Shown here one piece after another: positions 8,065 to 14,403 of a DNA stretch of 24,364 bases (positions are counted from its first letter, which is position 1; the number at the start of each line of letters is the position of its first letter). Below the pieces are notes generated by a model, which worked only from the letters and a program-made list of their open reading frames with translations, made no database searches and was not told the origin of the DNA. The stretch is from an uncultured Rivibacter sp. (GTDB lineage Bacteria; Pseudomonadota; Gammaproteobacteria; Burkholderiales; Burkholderiaceae), in NCBI GenBank assembly GCA_946481025.1, contig CAMLNA010000061.1:1-24364 (forward strand). Direction: 5' to 3'. A program made the translations under genes and the position numbers.

Positions 8065-8712
8065 ATGACCGCAATGCCCCGGCCCGAACGCGCCATCAAG
8101 CTCTACCGCCACCCCCTCTCGGGCCATTCGCACCGCGCCGAGCTCTTCCTCAACCTGCTGGGCCTGCCGTATGAAGGCATCGACGTGGACCTGCGGGCCA
8201 AGGCGCAGAAGCGGCCCGAGTTCCTGGCGCTGAACGCCTTCGGCCAGGTGCCGGTGATCGACGACGCCGGCACCGTGGTGGCCGACTCCAACGCCATCCT
8301 CACCTACCTGGCGCTCAGGTACGGCGCCCCACACTGGCTGCCGCGCGAGCCGTTCGCCGCGGCCCAGGTGCAGCGCTGGCTGTCGGTGGCCGCGGGACCG
8401 CTGGCCGCCACGGCGGCGCGGGCGCGGGTGATCCAGGTGTTCGGCCTGCCGGCCGACTGCAGCAACGAAGTGGCCGGCGCCCAGGCCCTGTTCACGCTGG
8501 TCGAGCAGCACCTCGCGGACCCCACCTTCATCACGGGCGCCGAGCCCACCATCGCCGACGTGGCGCTGTACAGCTACACGGCCCACGCGCCCGAAGGCAA
8601 CGTGTCGCTCGACCCCTACCCCGCCCTGCGCGCCTGGCTGGGCCGCATCGAGGCGCTGCCGGGCTTCGTGCCGATGCAGGTGTCGCGCGTCGGCCTGCGG
8701 GCCGCGGCCTGA
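8065..8712 (+). CDS. Glutathione S-transferase family protein
   Basis: 215-aa soluble GST. The N-terminal thioredoxin-like domain is clear: IKLYRHPLSGHSHRAELFLNLLGLPYE, then GQVPVIDDAGTVVADSNAILTYLA, with the cis-proline VPV segment and the DSNAI glutathione-binding loop. The helical C-terminal domain follows, including the N-capping region FITGAEPTIADVALYSY. ATG at 8065 gives MTAMPRPERAIKLY; an in-frame ATG further upstream would add about 19 unlikely residues, and GCAGG lies 9 bases before the chosen start. It is separated by 16 bases from the downstream flavin-fold gene. The substrate is unknown. The divergent LysR suggests induction by an electrophile or a metabolite. Confidence 0.9.
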   Translation: MTAMPRPERAIKLYRHPLSGHSHRAELFLNLLGLPYEGIDVDLRAKAQKRPEFLALNAFGQVPVIDDAGTVVADSNAILTYLALRYGAPHWLPREPFAAAQVQRWLSVAAGPLAATAARARVIQVFGLPADCSNEVAGAQALFTLVEQHLADPTFITGAEPTIADVALYSYTAHAPEGNVSLDPYPALRAWLGRIEALPGFVPMQVSRVGLRAAA

Positions 8713-8728
8713 CGAGCGGGAAGCGCAC

Positions 8729-9694
8729 ATGTCAGCCCTGCCCGGTTGGCCCCACCCGCACGTCGCGCCCTTCCACGCCGGCGAACGGGCCGCGCAGGCC
8801 AAGGTCGGCGTCGAGGCACGCATGGCCGAGATCGGCCAGCGTGTGGTGCGCGGCGTGATGCCGCAGCAGCATCGCGAGTTCTTTCCGTTGCTGCCTTTCG
8901 TGGTGCTGGGCGCGGTGGACGCGCAAGGCCGGCCGTGGGCCACGCTGCTGGCGGGCGATGCGCCGGGCTTCGTGACCTCGCCCGACGAGACCACGCTGCG
9001 CATCGACGCGCTGCCGCCGGCCGGCGACCCGCTGGCCGGCCTGCTGGTTCCGGGGGCGCCGCTGGGTCTGCTGGGCATCGAGCTGCCCACGCGGCGGCGC
9101 AACCGCGCCAACGGCATCGTGGGCCAGCGCGACGACACCGGCTTTTCGCTGGTCGTGACGCAGAGCTTCGGCAACTGCCCCAAGTACATCCAGACGCGCG
9201 AGCTGCTGCCGGCGCCCGCTGCCGCAGCGGCCGCTGAACCGCGCCGGGCCGCGAAGCTCGATGCCGGCATGCAGGCCCTGGTGCGGACCGCCGACACCTT
9301 CTTCATCGCCACCCACGCGGCGGGCGAAGGCGCCAATGGCGGCAGCGACGTGTCGCACCGCGGCGGGCGCCCCGGCTTCGTGCAGGTGAGCGACGACGGC
9401 GCCACCCTCACCTGGCCAGACTTCATCGGCAACTCGTTCTTCAACACGCTGGGCAACCTCGTGGCGCAGCCGCGCGCCGGGCTGGTGGTGCCCGACCTCG
9501 CCGGCGGCGGCCTGCTGCACGTGGCCGGCCGGGCCGAGATCGTGTGGGAAGGCCCGCAGGTGCGGGCCTTCCCCGGCGCCCAGCGGCTGGTGCGGCTGCG
9601 GGTGGACGAGGCGCTGCTGCGGCCTGGCGCGCTGCCCTGGCGCTGGCGGCTGCTGGAGCCGTCACCGGCGCTCGAGGGCACGGGCACCTGGTAG
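8729..9694 (+). CDS. PNPOx-like flavin-binding split-barrel protein
   Basis: 321-aa protein of the pyridoxamine 5'-phosphate oxidase-like superfamily. The first split-barrel half (FPLLPFVVLGAVDAQGRPWATLLAG) spans about residues 50-150, and a second half (FFIATHA through DVSHRGGRPGFVQV to WPDFIGNSFFNTLGNL) about 185-270, ending with a short basic tail. Such proteins bind FMN or a similar cofactor and reduce small molecules; the true substrate of this subgroup is not established. GAGCGGGA lies 9 bases before ATG 8729. It is the second gene of a GST operon and ends 4 bases from the stop of the convergent SDR gene. Relatives are sometimes fused or adjacent to FAD/NAD oxidoreductase modules; none is next to it here. 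Confidence 0.8.
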   Translation: MSALPGWPHPHVAPFHAGERAAQAKVGVEARMAEIGQRVVRGVMPQQHREFFPLLPFVVLGAVDAQGRPWATLLAGDAPGFVTSPDETTLRIDALPPAGDPLAGLLVPGAPLGLLGIELPTRRRNRANGIVGQRDDTGFSLVVTQSFGNCPKYIQTRELLPAPAAAAAAEPRRAAKLDAGMQALVRTADTFFIATHAAGEGANGGSDVSHRGGRPGFVQVSDDGATLTWPDFIGNSFFNTLGNLVAQPRAGLVVPDLAGGGLLHVAGRAEIVWEGPQVRAFPGAQRLVRLRVDEALLRPGALPWRWRLLEPSPALEGTGTW

Positions 9695-9698
9695 CGCC

Positions 9699-10475
9699 TT
9701 ACAGGAACATCCCGCCCGACGCCTCGATGCGCTGGGCATTGACCCAGCGGTTGTCCTCGCTCAGCAGCGAGGCGATCACCGGGCCGATGTCGTCAGGCAG
9801 GCCCACCCGGCCGAGCGCCGTCTGGGATGCGATGAAGGCGTTGACCTGCGCGTTGTCGCGCACCGTGCCGCCGCCGAAGTCGGTTTCGATGGCGCCCGGC
9901 GCGACGATGTTGGAGGTGATGCGCCGCGAGCCCAGTTCCTTCGCCTGGTAGCGCGTCAGCACCTCCATCGCGCCCTTCATCGCGGCATAGGCCGCATAGC
10001 CCGGCAGCGCGAACCGCGCCAGCCCGCTCGAGATGTTGACGATGCGCCCGCCGTCGTTGAGCAGCGGCAGCAGCGCCTGCGTCAGGAAGAACGGCCCCTT
10101 CAGGTGCACGTTCACCAGCTCGTCGAACTGGGCCTCGGTGGTGTCGGCGAACGCGGCATGCACGCCCACGCCGGCGTTGTTGACCAGGTGGTCGAAGCGC
10201 TCGCGCTGCCAGTGCCGGCGCAAGGCGTCCTTCACGGCCTGGGCAAAGCGCGGGAACGAGGCGCTGTCGCCCACGTCGAGCTGCAGTGCCACGGCACGGG
10301 CGCCCAGCCTTTCGGCCTCGGCGACCACGGCGTCGGCCTCGTCGCGGCGGTTGCGCCAGGTGACGATCAGGTCGCCGCCGCGCGCCGCCACGGCCAGTGC
10401 GGCGTTGCGGCCCAGGCCGCGGCTGCCGCCGGTGATGAGAGTGATCTTGCGAGGGGTGGATACGGGGGTGCTCAT
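9699..10475 (-). CDS. SDR-family oxidoreductase
   Basis: 258-aa classical short-chain dehydrogenase/reductase. The nucleotide-binding TGGSRGLG is at 15-22, NNAG at 99-102, the catalytic Ser at 149/150 (NISS), and YAAMK at 163-167 with Tyr163 and Lys167. WRNRR after the second strand carries Arg residues consistent with NADP preference. The start is ATG 10475, decided by AAGGAG 8 bases upstream; the frame is open 13 codons further but lacks a ribosome site. It diverges from a lysR gene (122 bases), which probably controls it. The substrate is unknown. Confidence 0.92.
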   Translation of the reverse strand: MSTPVSTPRKITLITGGSRGLGRNAALAVAARGGDLIVTWRNRRDEADAVVAEAERLGARAVALQLDVGDSASFPRFAQAVKDALRRHWQRERFDHLVNNAGVGVHAAFADTTEAQFDELVNVHLKGPFFLTQALLPLLNDGGRIVNISSGLARFALPGYAAYAAMKGAMEVLTRYQAKELGSRRITSNIVAPGAIETDFGGGTVRDNAQVNAFIASQTALGRVGLPDDIGPVIASLLSEDNRWVNAQRIEASGGMFL

Positions 10476-10528
10476 GACAAGGCTCCTTCGAGGGGTGGGT
10501 GCCGGAAGTGGCATGAAGGGCAGTCTAT

Positions 10529-10541
10529 TGAGCGAACCTCA
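10529..10541. promoter_or_regulatory. Possible LysR box between SDR and lysR
   Basis: TGAG-CGAAC-CTCA is a 13-base imperfect palindrome of T-N11-A form, 54 bases upstream of the SDR start and 57 bases upstream of the lysR start. Near-repeats CCGGATAAA and CCCGATAAA follow 18 bases apart (10542-10568). Arms of only 4 bases make this a weak call that depends on its central position between divergent genes. Confidence 0.4.
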
Positions 10542-10597
10542 CCGGATAAATGCGCTGATCCCGATAAAACTGTTCACACCGGAACGACAATCGAGCC

Positions 10598-11506
10598 ATG
10601 AACCCGCTCGACGCCATGCTCGCCTTCGTCCGCGTGGCCGAACTGGCCAGCTTCACCCAGGCGGCGGCCAGCCTCGGCCTGCCCAAGGCCAGCGTATCGA
10701 CCTCGGTGCAGCGCCTCGAAGAACTGCTGGGCACCCGGCTGCTGCACCGGACCACCCGCCGGGTCGAGCTCACGCAGGACGGCCGCGCCTTCTACGAGCG
10801 CTGCCGCGACCTGCTGGCCGACATGGACGAGCTGCAGACCATGTTCCGCCCCGCGCACGAGGCGCTGAACGGCCGGTTGCGGGTCGACATGCCCCTGGGC
10901 GCGGCCCGCCAGCTGGTGGTGCCGCGGCTGCCCGAGTTCCTGGCGGCGCATCCGCAGGTCGAGGTGGAGCTGAGCAGCACCGACCGGCGGGTGGACCTGG
11001 TACGCGAGGGCTTCGATTGCGTGCTGCGGGTGGGCCCGCTCTCCGATTCGACCCTGGTGGCCCGGCCGCTGGGGCGTTGCCTGCAGAAGAACTTCGCGAG
11101 CCCCGCCTACCTCGCGCGGCACGGCACGCCGCGCGCGCTGGCCGACCTGGCGCAGCACCGGCTGGTGCACTACGTGCCCACGCTCGGCGGCCGGTCGGCA
11201 GGCTTCGAGTATGTGGACGCAGCCAGCGGCGAAACCCGCTCGGTGCCGATGGCCGGCGCGTTGACCGTCAACAACTCCGAGGCCTACGAGGCGGCCTGCC
11301 TTGCCGGGGTGGGCCTGATCCAGGCGCCGGAGATGGGTCTGGCGCCGATGCTCGCGGCCGGGCGCCTGGTGGAAGTGCTGCCCGAATTCCGCGCACCGCC
11401 GATGGCGGTGTCGCTGCTCTATGCAAACCGCCGGCACCTGCCGAAGCGGGTGCAGGCGTTCATGGACTGGGTGGCGCAGGTGATGCAACCCGTCCTGCTG
11501 GCCTGA
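10598..11506 (+). CDS. LysR-family regulator next to SDR
   Basis: 302-aa LysR-type regulator with HTH MNPLDAMLAFVRVAELASFTQAAASLGLPKASVSTSVQRLEELLGTRLLHRTTRR in the expected place (first 55 residues; the motif is given here in two overlapping parts: MNPLDAMLAFVRVAELASFT and LGTRLLHRTTRR). The effector domain (LRVDMPLGAARQLVVPRLPEF and onward) is of the CrgA-like type with short arms. ATG at 10598 gives the standard LysR N-terminus. It is transcribed away from the SDR gene, which it most likely regulates. Its final codons and stop are built into a long terminator stem. Confidence 0.93.
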   Translation: MNPLDAMLAFVRVAELASFTQAAASLGLPKASVSTSVQRLEELLGTRLLHRTTRRVELTQDGRAFYERCRDLLADMDELQTMFRPAHEALNGRLRVDMPLGAARQLVVPRLPEFLAAHPQVEVELSSTDRRVDLVREGFDCVLRVGPLSDSTLVARPLGRCLQKNFASPAYLARHGTPRALADLAQHRLVHYVPTLGGRSAGFEYVDAASGETRSVPMAGALTVNNSEAYEAACLAGVGLIQAPEMGLAPMLAAGRLVEVLPEFRAPPMAVSLLYANRRHLPKRVQAFMDWVAQVMQPVLLA

Positions 11507-11527
11507 CGCGCCGGCAGGACGGGTTGC
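11485..11527. terminator. Long stem-loop, probable bidirectional terminator
   Basis: GCAACCCGTCCTGC (11485-11498) is perfectly complementary to GCAGGACGGGTTGC (11514-11527). Inner bases extend the stem to 18 pairs with one G-U, leaving a 7-base loop that contains the lysR stop codon TGA. It lies between the convergent lysR and VOC genes, 6 bases from the VOC stop. There is no U-tract on either side, so it may act as a barrier or RNA end-protecting stem rather than a textbook intrinsic terminator. Confidence 0.65.
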
Positions 11528-11533
11528 CTTCGG

Positions 11534-11947
11534 TCAGTCCTGCGGCATCACCGCGTTCGGGTCCATGTAGACCAGCTCCCAGCCGTGGCCGTCGAGGTCT
11601 TCGAAACCGTGGCTGTACATGAAGCCGAGGTCCTGCTTCGGGTTGGGCGCACTGCCGCCGGCAGCGAGCGCCTTGGCCACCAGGTCATCGACCTGCTGCC
11701 TGCTTTCGCACGACAGGCACACCAGCACCTCGGTGCTTTTCGTCGCATCGGCCACCGGCTTCTTCGTGAAGGTCTGGAAGAAGCTTTCCACCAGCAGCAT
11801 CACGTAGATGTGGTCCTCGCTCACCACCATGCAGGCCGCCTGCTCGTTGGTGTACTGCGGGTTGAAGCCGTAGCCCAGCTTCGCGAAAAACGCCTTCGAG
11901 CGCTCGAGGTCCCTGACGGGGAGGTTCACGTAGATCTGCTGTGCCAT
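11534..11947 (-). CDS. VOC-family (glyoxalase-like) protein
   Basis: 137-aa protein of the vicinal oxygen chelate superfamily. The pattern IYVNLPVRDLERSKAFFAKLGY, then VYM-type strand HIYVMLL, and C-terminal SHGFEDLDGHGWELVYMDP matches PhnB/glyoxalase-like members that are about 130-140 residues. Possible metal ligands are the Glu of GWELVY and His residues near SHGFED; the N-terminal His ligand of true glyoxalase I is not evident. AAGGAGT lies about 9 bases upstream of ATG 11947. The family includes hydrolases, dioxygenases and antibiotic-binding proteins, so no reaction is assigned. It is the last gene of a minus-strand run with SRPBCC and YciI proteins. Confidence 0.82.
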   Translation of the reverse strand: MAQQIYVNLPVRDLERSKAFFAKLGYGFNPQYTNEQAACMVVSEDHIYVMLLVESFFQTFTKKPVADATKSTEVLVCLSCESRQQVDDLVAKALAAGGSAPNPKQDLGFMYSHGFEDLDGHGWELVYMDPNAVMPQD

Positions 11948-12031
11948 GGCGGGCGACTCCTTGATGAAGGGGGTGTCGTGACGGGTTGAACAGGAAGAAC
12001 TGCGAAAGCGTGGTCGGCATGCGGCCCCCGC

Positions 12032-12568
12032 TCAGGGGCGCTCGGCCAGCGCCTTCAGGTTGGCCAGGCCGGCCTCGAAATCGCGGCCGATCATCTGGTC
12101 CATGTCGAAGAACACGCTCATCAGCTTGCTGACGAAGTTGGCCGGGCCGCGCAGCGCCCAGGTGACTTCGGTGGCGGACTCGCCGCGCGGCACCAGCGTG
12201 AATTCGACGACGTTGCGCGCCTCGAAGGGCTCGTACATCTCGAGCTTCATCTCGACGCGGTGCGTGCGCGAATCGGTGATCTCGATGCTGCCGGTGCCGA
12301 CCTCCTTGTTGCCGGCGAAGTCGTAGCCTGCGCCCGGGCCCCGCGCATTGCCGCGGTAGCTGCGGCGCATGTTCGGGTCCTTGCGCTCGTAGGGATTCCA
12401 GGTGTTGAAGCTGCGCAGGTCGTTGATCAGCGGATGGATCTTCTCGGCACTGGCGGCGATGGTGGCCGAGCGCTGCACCGCAAAGGTGTCGGGCTTGCGG
12501 GCGGCGATCATCAGCAGCGCCGAGAGCGCGGCAACGGCCACGACGGCAACGAGGGTGAGGGTCTTCAT
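12032..12568 (-). CDS. SRPBCC (polyketide cyclase-like) protein, membrane-anchored
   Basis: 178-aa protein with an N-terminal hydrophobic segment (MKTLTLVAVVAVAALSALLMI, residues 3-21, no clear cleavage site) that probably anchors it to the inner membrane. The rest is a START/SRPBCC fold: FAVQRSATIAASAEKIHPLINDL, FNTWNPYERKDPNM, YDFAGNKEVGTGSIEI and the C-terminal helix DFEAGLANLKALAE, as in polyketide cyclase_2 proteins that bind hydrophobic ligands. AGGAGC stands 7 bases before ATG 12568. It is 84 bases upstream of the VOC gene and downstream of YciI; three such small binding-fold genes in a row suggest a joint stress or detoxification unit. The ligand is unknown. Confidence 0.8.
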   Translation of the reverse strand: MKTLTLVAVVAVAALSALLMIAARKPDTFAVQRSATIAASAEKIHPLINDLRSFNTWNPYERKDPNMRRSYRGNARGPGAGYDFAGNKEVGTGSIEITDSRTHRVEMKLEMYEPFEARNVVEFTLVPRGESATEVTWALRGPANFVSKLMSVFFDMDQMIGRDFEAGLANLKALAERP

Positions 12569-12587
12569 GAGGTGCTCCTGGGTCGAG

Positions 12588-12624
12588 GGGTTCGTTCAAT
12601 GCGGCGCCTTGCGCCCACGAACCC
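12588..12624. repeat. Nested inverted repeat upstream of SRPBCC gene
   Basis: GGGTTCGT (12588-12595) pairs with ACGAACCC (12617-12624) across a 21-base interval that itself contains GGCGC-CTT-GCGCC. It is placed 20 bases before the SRPBCC start, in the YciI-SRPBCC gap. It could be an operator or an mRNA leader structure. The arms are perfect and unlikely by chance even in GC-rich DNA. Confidence 0.45.
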
Positions 12625-12638
12625 ACGACGAACGGAGC

Positions 12639-12662
12639 GCGCCGGCTTCGACAAGCCGGCGC
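12639..12662. terminator. Perfect 10-bp stem-loop after the yciI-like gene
   Basis: GCGCCGGCTT-CGAC-AAGCCGGCGC is a perfect 10-pair hairpin with a 4-base loop, 25 bases beyond the YciI stop. Read on the minus strand, a short pyrimidine stretch follows rather than a proper U-run. It looks like a terminator or attenuator that partly separates YciI from SRPBCC expression. Confidence 0.55.
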
Positions 12663-12686
12663 TTAGGTGAAAACCCTAGGGACAGG

Positions 12687-13082
12687 TCACGCCGCGGCAG
12701 CGGTGACTGCGGGGGCGTCAGCCGTCGATTCCTCGTAGCAAGGTGCCAGTGAACGGACCTCGACCGTGCACCATTCGGCCGCCGGGCAGCGTGCCGCGAT
12801 GGCCAGTGCCTCCTCGCGGGTCTTGCAGTCGACGAGGAAGAAGCCGCCGACCATTTCCTTGGCCTCGGCGAACGGCCCGTCGACCACGCGGGTCTTGCCG
12901 TTGCGCACCTCCACACGGGAAGCCTCGTCGTGCGAACGCAGCGATTCGACCGCGAGCAACTGGCCGCGGGCTTTCAGTTCGTCGCCGAAGCGCACCATGC
13001 GCTCGTAGCATTCGCGCCCTTCGGCCGGCGTGCGGGTCTGGCGCTGGCCGGTGGGCTCCACCATCAACAGCATGTAGGTCAT
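12687..13082 (-). CDS. YciI-like (DGPF domain) protein
   Basis: 131-aa protein of the YciI/DGPF family: MTYMLLMVEPTGQRQ at the N-terminus, central VVDGPFAEAKEMVGGFFLVDC (about residues 65-85), and REEALAIAARCPAAEWCTVEVR. The fold is a ferredoxin-like alpha/beta barrel. Members often sit beside ECF sigma factors of the ECF42 type and may modify or sense small molecules; their reaction is undefined. The start is ATG 13082, set by GGAGG 7 bases upstream; the frame stays open for 31 more codons without a ribosome site. No sigma factor gene is present within the window. Confidence 0.86.
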   Translation of the reverse strand: MTYMLLMVEPTGQRQTRTPAEGRECYERMVRFGDELKARGQLLAVESLRSHDEASRVEVRNGKTRVVDGPFAEAKEMVGGFFLVDCKTREEALAIAARCPAAEWCTVEVRSLAPCYEESTADAPAVTAAAA

Positions 13083-13239
13083 GGTGCCTCCAAGTAGCGG
13101 GAAGCTGGCGATTTGAGCACGCCTGAATGTCGAGCGCGCCGGCGGCCCCCGAAGGAGGGACGCGAGGGTACGCACCGGGCTTCTCGTCGGGCAACGGCGT
13201 CCCTAGAATTCCCGGGGGCCCTCAGCAAGGAGAACGGGA

Positions 13240-13431
13240 ATGGACGCTTTTGCGAAGCAGCCGCAGTACCAGGAATCCAAGATCGAAGACGAGCCCATCC
13301 TCGGGCCCGTGCTGATGCTGCCCGACGGGCGCATCCAGCCGCTCACGTGGTTCGAGCGCCTGATGGTGAGGCTGCACCTCACCGATGCCCGGCATCTCGA
13401 GATGCGCTACCTCAAGGCAGCCGCCTCCTGA
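13240..13431 (+). CDS. Small protein of unknown function
   Basis: 63-aa protein with a near-consensus ribosome site (AAGGAG, 7 bases before ATG 13240) and a good coding pattern. It starts MDAFAKQPQYQESKIEDEP and includes ILGPVLMLPDGRIQPLTWFERLMVRLHLTDARHLE in the centre and C-terminal half (given here as segments ILGPVLMLPDGRIQPL and TWFERLMVRLHLTDARHLE). No signal peptide, no membrane segment and no Cys pairs are seen. The C-terminal helix TWFERLMVRLHL is amphipathic. It is separated by 157 bases from the divergent YciI gene and lies directly ahead of the alkD-like gene, so they may be co-transcribed. I do not recognise the family. Confidence 0.72.
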   Translation: MDAFAKQPQYQESKIEDEPILGPVLMLPDGRIQPLTWFERLMVRLHLTDARHLEMRYLKAAAS

Positions 13432-13460
13432 GCCGCGCCGCCGCCGCCACCGAAGCGCAG

Positions 13461-14165
13461 TTGCAGGCCACGCTCGCGTGGCTTGCGCAGCATGCAAGAC
13501 GCGCCACGCTCGAGGGCCTGGCGCGTTTTGCCATTCCGTCGGACAAGGCCTTCGGCGTGTCGGTGGCCGACCTGCGCAAGCTCGCCCGCCAGATCGGCCC
13601 GGACCACGATCTCGCCGCGGCACTGTGGGCCACCGACCGCTACGAAGCGCGCCTGCTGGCCACCTTCATCGACGAGCCTGCGCGGGTGAGCGCCGCCCAG
13701 ATGGACCGCTGGTGCAAGGACTTCGACAGCTGGGCGCTGTGCGACACCGCCTGCTTCGCGCTGTTCGATCGCACGGCCCATGCCTGGCAGAAGGTGGCGC
13801 CTTGGGCGGCACGGCAACCCGAATTCGAGAAGCGCGCCGGCTTTGCGCTGCTGTGGGCATTGGCCGTGCACGACAAGGCCTGCGCCGACGCACCGTTCCT
13901 GCAGGGGCTCCAACTCATCGAAGCCTCGGCCGGCGATGACCGCAACTTCGTCAGGAAGGCGGTGAACATGGCGCTGCGGGCCGTCGGCAAGCGAAACGCC
14001 GCGCTCCATGCCGCCGCCGCCGAGGTGGCGCGCCGGCTCGCCGCGTCGCAGGACCCGACCGCGCGCTGGGTGGGCAAGGACGCGCTGCGCGAACTCACCA
14101 GTGCCAGGGTGATGCAGCGGGTGGCAGCGCCCCGGCGGCGCCTCCGCGCCGCTCCAGCGCCTTGA
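13461..14165 (+). CDS. AlkD-like DNA alkylation repair protein
   Basis: HEAT-like-repeat DNA glycosylase family that removes N3- and N7-alkylated purines. About 234 aa, typical for the family. LEGLARFAIPSDKAFGVSVADLRKLA marks the start of the repeats; SWALCDT contains Trp91 and Asp95, matching Trp109 and Asp113 of B. cereus AlkD. FVRKAVNMALRAVGKRN has Met170 where AlkD has the third functional Trp. The start is unsettled: no ATG is in frame; TTG at 13461 gives a normal family N-terminus, while CTG 13428 would overlap the stop of the preceding small gene. The 3' end overlaps a minus-strand small gene by 71 bases. Function is inferred from family membership. Confidence 0.8.
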   Translation: MQATLAWLAQHARRATLEGLARFAIPSDKAFGVSVADLRKLARQIGPDHDLAAALWATDRYEARLLATFIDEPARVSAAQMDRWCKDFDSWALCDTACFALFDRTAHAWQKVAPWAARQPEFEKRAGFALLWALAVHDKACADAPFLQGLQLIEASAGDDRNFVRKAVNMALRAVGKRNAALHAAAAEVARRLAASQDPTARWVGKDALRELTSARVMQRVAAPRRRLRAAPAP

Positions 14166-14346
14166 GCCGGCGCTCCAGGTCGTCCAGCCCGGTGGCGCCG
14201 GCCAGGAATTTCTCTTCCTCGCTGCGCAGCATCCACCGCCAGCCGGCGGCGATGCGCTGCCGCCAGCGCTGCAGCCATTGAAGTCGCACCGCACGAGGGG
14301 CAGGGATCGAGCGTCTGAGGGGCAGCGTGTCCATGGCCCGCACCAT
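14095..14346 (-). CDS. Small DUF3563-like protein
   Basis: 83 aa from ATG 14346, or 79 from the in-frame ATG at 14334. The region RSEEEKFLAGATGLDDLERRLKALERRG resembles the short DUF3563 proteins of Burkholderiales, whose hallmark is an acidic segment followed by DLERRxxxLE. The N-terminal part is basic and Trp-rich (VRLQWLQRWRQRIAAGWRWM). Neither start has a clear ribosome site, and the C-terminal end overlaps alkD by 71 bases, so this could be a spurious frame; the recognisable motif is the reason for keeping it. No function is known for the family. Confidence 0.5.
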   Translation of the reverse strand: MVRAMDTLPLRRSIPAPRAVRLQWLQRWRQRIAAGWRWMLRSEEEKFLAGATGLDDLERRLKALERRGGAAGALPPAASPWHW

Positions 14347-14403
14347 AGGCGCGCCGCGGCAGTGCGCACAGGCACAGGCAGCAGCGATCGAACAGGTGCT
14401 GTA

